Positions 43,301-50,496 of a stretch of DNA of 64,000 nucleotides are shown here, one piece after another; position 1 is the stretch's first letter; each line of letters opens with the position of its first letter. Source of the stretch: Microcaldota archaeon (GTDB taxonomy: Archaea > Micrarchaeota > Micrarchaeia > Micrarchaeales > CABMGC01). The stretch covers positions 181,483 to 245,482 of the forward strand of contig DAHXNY010000001.1 in assembly GCA_027365175.1 (NCBI GenBank), in the 5' to 3' direction. Position numbers and translations under genes: made by a program. The notes under the pieces were generated by a model. It made no database searches. It was not told where the DNA came from and saw nothing but the letters and a program-made list of their open reading frames with translations.

Positions 43301-43733
43301 TCATGTCTATAACACGGTTTATCTCCCCCTGCAGCATCGTATTCGTGTAATCGGATTTTATCCCATGCTTCGCAAGAAGCTCCATCACGTCCCCTTTCCT
43401 CATCCTCTTGCCGTTAACCCTGTATGCATGCTTTCCATCAGAGCGTATGTACCTTGCTACCTCTACATTCTCATCTCCTGTAAAGGTGAGCTTGACATAA
43501 GCGGTGTGTAGGCCCTTCTTCTCCTTCAGTGAGTCTGACAGGAGCTCCTTCATGCTGTTTACTCTTAGTCTCTTCTTAGAAGTAACTCCGAGGCCGAATG
43601 TAAGCGCATCGAATATTGTTGACTTCCCTGAGCCGTTGCGCCCCACTATGCAGGTAAACCCATCGTTGAAAAGAAGCTCTGCGTGCCTGAATGACTTGAA
43701 CCTGTGTATAGTGAGTGATTTTAGATGTAGCAT
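40356..43733 (-). CDS. smc: Chromosome segregation ATPase SMC
   Basis: SMC condenses and helps segregate the chromosome. I start at ATG 43733 (1,125 residues). The track start is TTG at 43748. Walker A VGRNGSGKSTIFDAL lies near the N-terminus. Two long coiled coils flank a hinge around 500-640 that includes LEHSAAIEAAAGARMEYFVV. The C-terminal head has the signature QLSGGEKAFAVLVLIF and Walker B IYVFDEVDSALD. All ATPase motifs are intact. Genes for ScpA/ScpB are not adjacent. It is divergent from the VirB4-like operon and overlaps the signal peptidase gene by 4 nt. Confidence 0.97.
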   Translation of the reverse strand: MLHLKSLTIHRFKSFRHAELLFNDGFTCIVGRNGSGKSTIFDALTFGLGVTSKKRLRVNSMKELLSDSLKEKKGLHTAYVKLTFTGDENVEVARYIRSDGKHAYRVNGKRMRKGDVMELLAKHGIKSDYTNTMLQGEINRVIDMNPKERRELIDIASGIKEFDIKKDESLKELDKVDQKISEARVSLNERTGFLRELSKEKEVAESYLNYNKRLRSLRYSLLSMKKDALQMSYDDAGKKITVIEQKKSGLKQKYEEMGKRIELLNDERQKLISEMNERTASSGERSKKLEISAAELANVKAELSNREQQIVQCNSDIAALEAERKGISEKMTANSKEIEGLRQEEGRYAKVVSELDYLGIADEKADEIRLINQRILELSGRLMEEQEHISRTGADKSAMLDRKEFYKKQADEVSKGTVSLVSEMNDLGKRVPEIEAQLKEIDIELKKLESESKGLSATIERADEKLIELREQRSYARQRNSQLETKLASAFKEKDGFYGKAASLCTYELEHSAAIEAAAGARMEYFVVDDIDVANSIIEYIKRNGLGRATFIPLKEIKTVAQKDDDGMEKLVDLVKFDRKFGRAFEYIFEDTFLAESVAQIKKKGVGRHRYVTIDGELVERSGIISGGSGYGKVSVRTIDMSIERFEAEKRAAREATDAIGGKLFDARKEKMLLESELRSINDRTGRLSSEIAIAEKKLNDSVAAAKEIEVKSVDMEKSIQEMDKAKLETAMEIERLKGRLTAAEKGKKGKGAMEEERKRLNDARSGLDKTRIRIAELSKENEMIGERDNGITSSIKKRNSEIERSRKEIKELALRKQVLEDSRKKIEEEIKNSSSVTSKAYERMQKMEAELQNMGIENGRTSAELSGAERELNELNIVRGQTETRLSDIKAEFASYDGEIETVNGRLEDMEAEANLLGLKIKDLGNVNLKAPEIYVLKKKEVNEADAKVLTLEAEKEAVLNMINEIESKKLQIFMDTFNDVSKNFTKLHKNISEIKDATLKLSDMSNPLQSGLEISIKEAGASRSVIQLSGGEKAFAVLVLIFAIFTRNPSGIYVFDEVDSALDKDNSRLLSKLIKGMSKDAQFVVVSHNDSLVVEADAAVGVIKESAESNVVGVEIAELTRGR

Positions 43734-43827
43734 GTCCCTGATCGCCAAAAGTTACTGTGATTTAAGGAATAAAAAGCTTGCTCTACAGGGGCATCTCCTC
43801 AATTCACGCCTCATTATTCAGATGAGG

Positions 43828-43853
43828 GCGGTTTAACTCCGGATCCAAACCGC
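43828..43853. repeat. Inverted repeat in the SMC/VirB4-operon divergent region
   Basis: GCGGTTT at 43828-43834 pairs perfectly with AAACCGC at 43847-43853 around a 12-nt loop that contains TCCGGA. It lies in a 190-bp divergent promoter region. It could be a shared operator or a small structured RNA element. Neither is proven. Confidence 0.4.
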
Positions 43854-43886
43854 TTAACGCAATAAATTCTTAACACAAAAGAAATG

Positions 43887-43916
43887 TTTATATATTATAG
43901 TATATGATATTATACT
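43887..43916 (+). promoter_or_regulatory. TATA box and overlapping palindrome before the VirB4-like operon
   Basis: TTTATATAT at 43887-43895 is a good archaeal TATA box. It is followed at 43899-43916 by AGTATATGATATTATACT, a palindrome with perfect 6-bp arms (AGTATA/TATACT). The transcription start would fall near 43920, so a protein bound here would block initiation. GGATGATT stands a few nt before the ATG at 43939 and may be the ribosome binding site. Confidence 0.5.
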
Positions 43917-43938
43917 CAGATAAATAAAGGATGATTAG

Positions 43939-44211
43939 ATGGAGATGGAGGTAGACACGGACAAACTTCACAGCATCGTCTTGCGGCTCTGCGGCCCTGA
44001 GGAAGGAGCCGCACTGCTCGCATACGTAAATTCCTCTTCAGAGGTGAGGTTAAGCGAGCTGATCTACAAACTGATACTGGGAGGCGCAGACAGGAGGGCC
44101 GTACTTTCAGAGCTGCGCAGGCTAAGGATAAGCGACAGCGACATAGCAGATGCGTTTGCAGGTGCGGTAAGCAGCATAGCAATGGGTGCCAACAATGAAA
44201 AAACAGAATAA
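43939..44211 (+). CDS. Small helical protein, first gene of the VirB4-like operon
   Basis: The protein has 90 residues, is soluble and mostly helical (VRLSELIYKLILGGADRRAVLSELRRLRISDSDIADAF). The middle may be a small helix-turn-helix. A C-terminal Ser/Ala segment (AGAVSSIAMGA) follows. I do not recognise the family. It overlaps the next gene by 17 nt (ATG 44195), so it belongs to the same transcript. As the promoter-proximal gene behind a palindrome it could be the operon's regulator, but that is only inference. Confidence 0.7.
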   Translation: MEMEVDTDKLHSIVLRLCGPEEGAALLAYVNSSSEVRLSELIYKLILGGADRRAVLSELRRLRISDSDIADAFAGAVSSIAMGANNEKTE

Positions 44212-44860
44212 GTACGCGATAAGCTATGTCATGTCTGTAAATGCGGACATGACCGCAGATGCAGGCCAGATAAGGGAGTATCTTTCAGAAGTAAAAACCT
44301 ACAAGCTGGCAGCAGAAGGGCAGAATGTCTGCGTCACTTCCGAAGAGCAGGACAGAAAATTCATATTCAACCTTGACGAAAACCGCATCTCCATAGAGCT
44401 TCTGTCAAATGCTGTACTGGAAAATCCTAAGAGAGAGGCTCTTCTGAAGCTTTTCGAACTGCTTTCCAATTGCAGATGGAAATACGAGATAAGGCTGTCT
44501 GAGGTATATGCCCATTTATCAGAGTCCCTGATAAAGAACCAGTTAAACCACTACTCAAATGCGATAAAGGAGATGAACTCTAACGAGTATTCAGACATTC
44601 TGCTCGCCAAGCGGATAATAGAGCTCAGAAAGAAGAATCTTGAACTGGAGAACGGCTATGCAAAGCTCCGAAATAAATTATACCAAATTGCACCGGAACT
44701 GATAATTGCAAGATCAGGCAGAGGAGCTACCGTGCAGGAGATCATGGAATACACCGGCCTTGACAAGCTTGAGGTCCAATCGGCACTCAACGAGCTGCCG
44801 GATCTCGGATACAGGATACTCCCTTCAAAGGGAAATAAACTGAACATCGTGAAGATATGA
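44195..44860 (+). CDS. Soluble protein with C-terminal winged helix, VirB4-like operon
   Basis: ATG at 44195 gives 221 residues. The track's GTG at 44186 is an alternative. The N-terminal 80 residues form a mixed domain. A coiled-coil-like middle (IIELRKKNLELENGYAKLRNKL) precedes a C-terminal winged helix with GATVQEIMEYTGLDKLEVQSALNELPDLGYRIL. This could bind DNA or regulate the operon. It overlaps the next gene by 4 nt (ATGA). Family not recognised. The combination of a helical arm and a winged helix next to a DNA-pump-like ATPase would fit DNA recognition, as in relaxosome accessory proteins, but this is speculation. Confidence 0.7.
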   Translation: MKKQNKYAISYVMSVNADMTADAGQIREYLSEVKTYKLAAEGQNVCVTSEEQDRKFIFNLDENRISIELLSNAVLENPKREALLKLFELLSNCRWKYEIRLSEVYAHLSESLIKNQLNHYSNAIKEMNSNEYSDILLAKRIIELRKKNLELENGYAKLRNKLYQIAPELIIARSGRGATVQEIMEYTGLDKLEVQSALNELPDLGYRILPSKGNKLNIVKI

Positions 44861-45426
44861 CGCAGTTAATAATTCCTTTCCTGTCGGAATTCTACCCTTT
44901 AATAGCAGGCGTAATCATATTTGCCCTGCTCAAGTCAATTAATCTGCTGAAGCACAAGACGCCCATCGATCTCGACACTCCGATAACAAAAGGAGAGATC
45001 GAACCTGAGGGGCCAATAAGCCCGAGCGAAGTGGCAAACATAAAGGACCTATCCGTGGAACCTGAAAAAGCCCATTCATTTTACCGCTATGTCTACCTTG
45101 AGATGAATAGGTTCAACAACTATGTAACTAACTCAACAGAGCCGCGCAAGGCAGCATTCTCAAGCATTGTCACCGACAGGCTCATAACAGATGGCATATT
45201 TTCAAAAAAACTATCGGAAAGCGATGTATTGGATATTGCATCTAAAAGATTCGGAATAATAGACCTTCACAGGTGCAACACGGTGCCTGAACGCATAAAA
45301 GGCCATAAAAAACTGGAGCTTGCCTTCCCGGATAAAGCGTCTTTCCTCAATAAAATACTCGGCAGGGAAGAACTCTCAGGCATTCTTCTCATACTGGCTG
45401 CAGGATACAATCTTGGCATGGTGTGA
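44857..45426 (+). CDS. Membrane-anchored protein, VirB4-like operon
   Basis: The 189-residue protein has one N-terminal helix (FYPLIAGVIIFALLKSINLL, about 12-31), an acidic Pro-rich linker and a soluble domain of about 120 residues. A weakly hydrophobic C-terminus (LSGILLILAAGYNLGMV) could be a second membrane contact. It overlaps its neighbours by 4 nt on the 5' side and the next frame nearly abuts at the 3' side, so it is translated as part of the unit. By position and single N-terminal anchor it recalls inner-membrane scaffold proteins of type IV secretion, but I see no family motif. Confidence 0.7.
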   Translation: MTQLIIPFLSEFYPLIAGVIIFALLKSINLLKHKTPIDLDTPITKGEIEPEGPISPSEVANIKDLSVEPEKAHSFYRYVYLEMNRFNNYVTNSTEPRKAAFSSIVTDRLITDGIFSKKLSESDVLDIASKRFGIIDLHRCNTVPERIKGHKKLELAFPDKASFLNKILGREELSGILLILAAGYNLGMV

Positions 45427-45428
45427 CG

Positions 45429-45623
45429 ATGAACGACCTCCTGTCCTTATTCAGATACATAATAGAGTCCTCGGCAGTCATTGTCTCTATCTTATCCATA
45501 ATAATTGTATTCTCAAATAACGGTCATGGTACTGCACCTGGACAAAAACTTCTGATGAAGCAGATTATGATATTCTCTGCAATCATAATTCTCTCTTCTG
45601 CAGTGTATATGGTGGCTCAATGA
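45429..45623 (+). CDS. Small two-helix membrane protein, VirB2/CedA1-like by size and place
   Basis: ATG at 45429 gives 64 residues. The track's GTG at 45423 overlaps the upstream gene. Two hydrophobic helices (about 13-30 and 44-62) are linked by a short polar loop with Asn, Gly, His and Lys. VirB2/TrbC pilins and archaeal CedA1/TedC have the same two-helix hairpin form and similar length. It stands two genes before the ATPase, which is the VirB2 position. No cleavable signal is evident. The match is by topology and order only. Confidence 0.62.
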   Translation: MNDLLSLFRYIIESSAVIVSILSIIIVFSNNGHGTAPGQKLLMKQIMIFSAIIILSSAVYMVAQ

Positions 45624-45883
45624 AGTACATCCGCTACAGAAATGGTTCCGGATATGAAAGGCATATATCACTTACATTGGCATACCTCAATGTCCAGATC
45701 GCCATTCTCTCAATAGCCTTGTCTATTGGCATAGGGGAATATGCCATCATTGCGGCATCAATCGCGGCTATGATCTCAATAGCATTGGCAAGAAAAGGAA
45801 TTCCAGGCAGGGCCAGAATATACCTGGTGCTACTGCCACCTAACCTCCTCTCCGTAATTGTATTGCTCTCAATAATTAGGTGA
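45620..45883 (+). CDS. Small two-helix membrane protein, VirB3-like by size and place
   Basis: The protein has 87 residues. A basic N-terminus (MKYIRYRNGSGYERHIS) leads to two hydrophobic helices (about 18-58, close together), a basic loop (ARKGIPGRARIY) and a C-terminal hydrophobic stretch (LVLLPPNLLSVIVLLSII). VirB3 proteins are about this size, have paired helices near the N-terminus and are encoded just before VirB4, sometimes fused to it. It overlaps the upstream gene by 4 nt and lies 4 nt before the ATPase. The family call is an inference from synteny and topology. Confidence 0.6.
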   Translation: MKYIRYRNGSGYERHISLTLAYLNVQIAILSIALSIGIGEYAIIAASIAAMISIALARKGIPGRARIYLVLLPPNLLSVIVLLSIIR

Positions 45884-45887
45884 ACGA

Positions 45888-48110
45888 ATGGCAGAACTGC
45901 ACTTCATAAGAATAAACGCTATCCCTTCAAGCGCAGACACTCTATTACTGCTGAACTCATTCCTCAACTCAAAGTTCATGGTGCTGCATGACACATCCGC
46001 AGGATCGACATCGATAATAACCGACTCTCCAACCGTAAGAACGGCAATGCACAACTTCGGCATATCTACGAATGAAGCAGATGATGCTTGGACAGAAGAA
46101 AGCGCAAAGAGATTCAAGGTATTCGCCACGTATCTATTCGAAGACAATACGCTTTTGTATAAAAAAGAGGGCAGCGTGCAGGAGCCCAAGCTCTCAGACA
46201 TGTATTCCATACTAAAGGGCACCGGTGCAAAGATTATAACTGCGTTCTGCCCTTCGGATATCAGAAGCACGACCAGGATAAAGAAGGAGATAGAGAGGGA
46301 TATAAGCGAGATGGAGGTAAGGGCGACAAAGAACGCAAGGCCCATACTGGAGAACAGGGACTATTCCGCACAGGTGGAGATCTACCACGATTCAGATAAA
46401 AAAAGAGTCCTCGGCTCTGCGCTCAACATGCTTAATGACATAATAATGAGCAACGGGACATCCTACAGATTTTATATGCTGGTAGAGCTATCTGCGGGGA
46501 CAGAGGAGGCCGAGAGATACCTTAAAAGCAAGCTTCTGATACTTGAAGAGTCTGAGATAACTGCGAAATCCATACCCGAACTTTATGCCGATATAGAAAA
46601 GGTCAACTGCATACCATTTTCCATAGAAAGATGCAGCAGGCTTCTCTCTTTCTCTGACAGAATAAGGAAGCTTCCTGCTATAAAGACATCATTCAATGCC
46701 TCTGAAAAGGGAATAGTCATAGGCAGTTATGTGCAAAACGGAATAAAGAGCACAGATGAAGAGCTGTGCATAATGAAAGAATCCCTGAATCTAGGCGCCA
46801 TAGTCTCTGGTCTTCCTGGTTCGGGAAAGACTCTTTCTGCAAAGAGCATAATAGGCCAGATCGCAAAGGAAGGCGATACTAAGACAGTCATCATATCTCC
46901 GAATGACGAATGGGACGGCTTCGGCCATTCAAACGGGCTTGAAGTGATAAGGATATACGATTCGCAGAAGCCGATAAACTTTTTCAGATGCAGCAGCACC
47001 ATAAATGCGGAAAGATTCTACGAAGACCTAAGCATGCTTATAGCTTCTGCTTCAAACGCCGGCCCTTACAGAAATTCAATAGAGAAGGTGCTTCTTTCGG
47101 CATTCAACAAGTCGTACAAGGATACCAAGGATCCTGATCCGAATACGGTATACTCGAACATAGAACTTGCGGTGATAGAGCAGCATGCGAAGGTGACAAA
47201 CACCTCGATAAAGTATACGAAGCACGGAGAAAACATCAAGGCGGCGCTTCAGAACCTGCGCCTCATAATATCAAGGCCAGAGTTTGCATACAATAACGGG
47301 ATAGACTTCAGGTCGATAATAGAGAGGGGAGCGGTCTTCGACCTTTCAAATGTGAGCAACAACATGAAGCCATTCTTCTACGCTCTTATCCTGAACCAGA
47401 TATACGGCTTTGCAGAATCATTCGATATATACGGGGATAGCAAGCTGCGCATGCTGATATGCCTCGAGGAGGCGCAGGTGGTATTCAGCAATGACGCGGA
47501 ATCGGCTGCAAACCAGGACCTTGAGAACAGGGTTCAGAATTTCAGGAAAAAGGGGATAGGATTATTTCTTATAACGCATAACGCTACCGATATCAGCCCG
47601 AGGATACGCAGGCTCTTGCAATTCAAGATGTACTTCAGGCAGAGCGCAGATGTGGCAAAGTACGCCGCAAACGATCTCATATTCAACGAAGCAGAAGATA
47701 TTGAGATCGTGAAGAAGATGAAGGTTTTGGGACAGAGGGTCTGCGCTGTAAGCTACATCGGCATGGATGAGAACAGGAAGGTCCCTGAAAACTCCGTCTT
47801 CGTCGAAGTGCCCGAAGTAACAGACAATAAGGCTTACAAAGAAGAGACAAACGTTGTTAAGAATACAAAGCTCTCCGATACCGTATTTACAATAAAAAGT
47901 AAGGAAAAAGGCCCACTCATAGGTGCAAACACTTACTTGCTGTATCTCGGGGAGAGGGTAGCGGAATGCGTTTCAGACAACGAAGGACGCGTGACATTTA
48001 CAGGCATGCTATTAGCTAAAAAATACGAAGTGGTCATATCAGGAGAGAAGAAAAATGAGTCCAAGAAGTTTAAAGTATGCGGAGGCAAGTCCGAAGAGCT
48101 GATCATATGA
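45888..48110 (+). CDS. VirB4/HerA-superfamily ATPase
   Basis: The 740-residue protein has a VirB4/TraC-like N-terminal half (about 1-290). The motor domain then has Walker A GLPGSGKT at 308-315 and Walker B LICLEEAQ with E527/E528. It also has the RKKGIGLFLITHNATDISP segment (motif 3 with the sensor polar residue) and arginine-rich RIRRLLQFKMYF, as in the HerA/FtsK/VirB4 group. A C-terminal Ig-like or carboxypeptidase-regulatory-like domain (about 665-740) is an unusual addition. It would power DNA transfer or pilus assembly at the membrane with the upstream small membrane proteins. It could instead be a HerA-like DNA pump, but no nurA is nearby. Confidence 0.85.
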   Translation: MAELHFIRINAIPSSADTLLLLNSFLNSKFMVLHDTSAGSTSIITDSPTVRTAMHNFGISTNEADDAWTEESAKRFKVFATYLFEDNTLLYKKEGSVQEPKLSDMYSILKGTGAKIITAFCPSDIRSTTRIKKEIERDISEMEVRATKNARPILENRDYSAQVEIYHDSDKKRVLGSALNMLNDIIMSNGTSYRFYMLVELSAGTEEAERYLKSKLLILEESEITAKSIPELYADIEKVNCIPFSIERCSRLLSFSDRIRKLPAIKTSFNASEKGIVIGSYVQNGIKSTDEELCIMKESLNLGAIVSGLPGSGKTLSAKSIIGQIAKEGDTKTVIISPNDEWDGFGHSNGLEVIRIYDSQKPINFFRCSSTINAERFYEDLSMLIASASNAGPYRNSIEKVLLSAFNKSYKDTKDPDPNTVYSNIELAVIEQHAKVTNTSIKYTKHGENIKAALQNLRLIISRPEFAYNNGIDFRSIIERGAVFDLSNVSNNMKPFFYALILNQIYGFAESFDIYGDSKLRMLICLEEAQVVFSNDAESAANQDLENRVQNFRKKGIGLFLITHNATDISPRIRRLLQFKMYFRQSADVAKYAANDLIFNEAEDIEIVKKMKVLGQRVCAVSYIGMDENRKVPENSVFVEVPEVTDNKAYKEETNVVKNTKLSDTVFTIKSKEKGPLIGANTYLLYLGERVAECVSDNEGRVTFTGMLLAKKYEVVISGEKKNESKKFKVCGGKSEELII

Positions 48111-48171
48111 GATTGACAGCATTACTACAAATATGGTAATGGCCGTTCATGGATTATTTACAAAGGAGATG

Positions 48172-48450
48172 ATGTCAAAGGCAATAGCTGTACAGGAAAT
48201 AAAACATTCTCCTACTCTAAACACTGTGATTATGGTAGAGAATTTTATAAAGAACGCAAAGAATTCCATAATAACAGTACCTGAAATCAAGAGAAACTTG
48301 CCAAAGCAGGTTAACCACTATACGCCGAAGGTAATTCTTGAATACCTTGAAAACAGCGGCAAGATAGTTGTTACCCTGAAGGGCATAACGCGGATCCATA
48401 ATCCAAATGCGAATCTCAGGCAAGCGATAGCGAAGGGCATTGACGTATGA
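48172..48450 (+). CDS. Winged-helix protein, probable antitoxin-like partner of a decayed toxin
   Basis: ATG at 48172 gives 92 residues. ATG 48169 and a track start at 48133 are alternatives. GGAG lies just before. The protein has LNTVIMVENFIKNAKNSIITVPEIKRNLPKQ and TPKVILEYLENSGKIVVTLKGITRI, a small winged helix seen in archaea in pairs with toxins. Its TGA overlaps the ATG of the next, broken RelE/ParE-like frame. Such overlap is typical of toxin-antitoxin pairs. It lies 62 nt after the VirB4-like gene (by the 48172 start) and may also be a regulator of that operon. Confidence 0.68.
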   Translation: MSKAIAVQEIKHSPTLNTVIMVENFIKNAKNSIITVPEIKRNLPKQVNHYTPKVILEYLENSGKIVVTLKGITRIHNPNANLRQAIAKGIDV

Positions 48451-48658
48451 AAAATGCAAGAGTAGTATTTTCTAAAGAATCAGGAAAGCATACTTAAAGT
48501 ACGGCGTAACTAATTTATTTCACGTGGAACTGTCTCATTTTTGGCGAATGCTCTACACGCTAGCAAACGATGAAACAGAGATTGAGATAATAGCATTTGT
48601 ACTTGACCTAACGGCTCACAAAGACTACGACAAGAAATTCGGATATAGACAGCTATGA
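48447..48658 (+). pseudogene. RelE/ParE-type toxin remnant with internal deletion
   Basis: From ATG 48447 the frame reads MKNARVVFSKESGKHT and stops. This is like the first strand and helix of RelE toxins (M..ARVVFSKEA). In another frame, open from about 48479, the sequence reads YLKYGVTNLFHVELSHFWRM, then LYTLAND and HKDYDKKFGYRQL. That matches the C-terminal half of archaeal RelE/ParE. Some 35-40 residues between the two halves are missing and the frame is shifted. The toxin is therefore dead, while its winged-helix partner is intact. Confidence 0.7.
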
Positions 48659-48741
48659 GCAAACATTATCCCTTTCTTGTCCTCAGAAAATGCTAACGCA
48701 GAGTTCAACTAATAACACTATTAAACGGCTTCAAATGCACA

Positions 48742-50184
48742 TTATATAGGGTTAGGGTGGAACTTCTCCTTTACCTCATTCATTTCAGTGTTGACCATGT
48801 GCTTCCATGCACCGAATTCATTTACTGTTTTAGGATAGCTCTGGTATATCTCGTTCATCTTCTGCATCTTCTTGACCGTGAAGAGCAGGTTCTTGAAAGC
48901 GTCGATGTTTGCTATTCCGTGCAGCACCTTGTGGAAGGTGCTTGCTATGGTTATCTTCGGTATGTTGCCGTAGCTTATGTCAACAGCCTCTTCCTCTGTA
49001 AGGAAGTGGTGCATTCCATAGTTTATCAGGTCATTGTTGAGCGACTGCAGATAGACGCGGAAGGCTTCAAGGCCCGCGGTCTTGTTTCCATACGACTCGT
49101 TGAACATGAGATTGTACTTCCACAAGAAATCAATGCTTGTGTCCTTCGCTGCTATGGCCTCTGCAGCTACCTCTCCCGCAAGAACTCCAGCAACCATGGC
49201 AGGCCCGATGCCTCCTGCGCTTATAGGGTTAGGCATTGCCATTGTGTCCCCTGCGCCAAGGTAATTCTGGTAGACAAGGCTGTCAAACTGCCTTCTTACC
49301 GTAACAGACCAGTATCCTTTCCCGTTGTTGTCAGTCTCGTCTATCACCGTATCCTTTATCGTAGGATTCCATTTAACATAATCATCTATGAGCATATGGA
49401 GCGTATCCTTCCTGCTTAGCCTCTCGTTCCTTACCTCAAGGCTCTTCTTCTCTACTCCAAGGCCTACGTTTATCCTCTTTCCTGTCTTAGGGAAGACCCA
49501 GCCATAGCCTCCAGGTGCGAGCTGCTGGTTCAGGTGTATAAGTGCATTCTTAGGATCATAATAGCGTTCATCCGAGCCTTCAGGGCTGAATTTGTAGATG
49601 TATCTTCCCGTAGACTCTATGTCGTCGGTGCTGACCATGTTCTCTATGTAATCGTTCTTTGGAAGCTTCCTCCTTATTGTGCTTGCAACTCCCAAGCAGT
49701 CTATTACAAGCTTGCTCTTTATCCTGAACTGCTCTCCCTCATGGTCCCTTCCGAAGACTCCTACCAGCTTTCCGTCCTCTACTATAGGCCCTTCCACTTC
49801 ATGCAGGGGCACGTATTCCGCGCCTTCCTTAACAGCATAGTTGACCAGCTTCTTGGCAAGCTTTGGCCTGTCAAGGCTGTATCCTGCCCCCTCGAACTGG
49901 AACTTCCTCTCAAGATCAGGGCTGAAGACAAGAACTCCGTCAACCTTAAGGTCGAGCTCAGGCTCAGTAAGCTGAAGCCCTATCTTCTTGTGTATAAAAT
50001 CAATATGCGTCTTTGCAACCGCGTCTCCACAGATCCATCCCCAATTCGTCTTCTTTCCAACTGTCGTATCAGGGTTCCTGTCCAGCATCACTACCGTTGC
50101 CCCTCCTCTTGCAGCAGCTGCTGCTGCAAGTGCTCCTGCTATTCCTGCTCCTGCCACTATTATATCGTATTCCGTATGTTTCAT
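48742..50184 (-). CDS. Digeranylgeranylglycerophospholipid reductase (geranylgeranyl reductase)
   Basis: This flavoenzyme saturates the isoprenoid chains of archaeal membrane lipids. The 480-residue protein has the FAD-binding DIIVAGAGIAGALAAAAAARGG, a W(G)WICGDAVAK segment, DCLGVASTIRRKLP, GGYGWVFPKTGKRINVGLGV and the second FAD motif GAGDTMAMPNPISAGGIGPAM. All are standard for the archaeal family. The length (usual 390-460) is slightly greater. It follows rpoK with a 4-nt overlap, a pairing also plausible for co-expression of housekeeping genes. Confidence 0.94.
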   Translation of the reverse strand: MKHTEYDIIVAGAGIAGALAAAAAARGGATVVMLDRNPDTTVGKKTNWGWICGDAVAKTHIDFIHKKIGLQLTEPELDLKVDGVLVFSPDLERKFQFEGAGYSLDRPKLAKKLVNYAVKEGAEYVPLHEVEGPIVEDGKLVGVFGRDHEGEQFRIKSKLVIDCLGVASTIRRKLPKNDYIENMVSTDDIESTGRYIYKFSPEGSDERYYDPKNALIHLNQQLAPGGYGWVFPKTGKRINVGLGVEKKSLEVRNERLSRKDTLHMLIDDYVKWNPTIKDTVIDETDNNGKGYWSVTVRRQFDSLVYQNYLGAGDTMAMPNPISAGGIGPAMVAGVLAGEVAAEAIAAKDTSIDFLWKYNLMFNESYGNKTAGLEAFRVYLQSLNNDLINYGMHHFLTEEEAVDISYGNIPKITIASTFHKVLHGIANIDAFKNLLFTVKKMQKMNEIYQSYPKTVNEFGAWKHMVNTEMNEVKEKFHPNPI

Positions 50185-50366
50185 GATGATCCTGCTCTCC
50201 TTCTTATCACTACTATCGGTATAACCTTCTCATCATACTCTATCTCAGCAAGTTCAAGAGGGTCGTAGACATGCGCAGGCACCTTTATCAGCGGAGGCGC
50301 TCCGTATGCCAGCTGAAGGGCACGTGCCCCTATTATGCTTGCCTTCTCGAATTTTGTATACTCCAT
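50181..50366 (-). CDS. rpo6: RNA polymerase subunit Rpo6 (RpoK)
   Basis: Rpo6 is the small assembly subunit equivalent to bacterial omega and eukaryotic RPB6. ATG at 50366 gives 61 residues starting MEYTKFEKASIIGARALQLA, the exact usual start. The track's 50378 adds three residues and a Met. Diagnostic segments are GAPPLIKVP, DPLELAEIEYDEKVIPIVVIRR. It is complete and overlaps the reductase gene by 4 nt. Confidence 0.96.
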   Translation of the reverse strand: MEYTKFEKASIIGARALQLAYGAPPLIKVPAHVYDPLELAEIEYDEKVIPIVVIRRRAGSS

Positions 50367-50496
50367 AGTAAAGACCATATTATAAGAATCAAAAACGCAT
50401 ATCTTTATTGGATAAGAAGACTTTTAAAGTTTTATCAAAACTGCCATCCTTCTTAAACCAGCCAAAGCGGCCCAAAAGTTAAAACAGTCCGATTAG

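Noticed and set aside
45888-48110. Reading the ATPase as HerA of the HerA-NurA repair complex
   Set aside because: No nurA-like gene is next to it, the N-terminal half is longer than in HerA, and the small membrane proteins in the same transcript fit a VirB4-type context better. The alternative is kept open in the feature entry.
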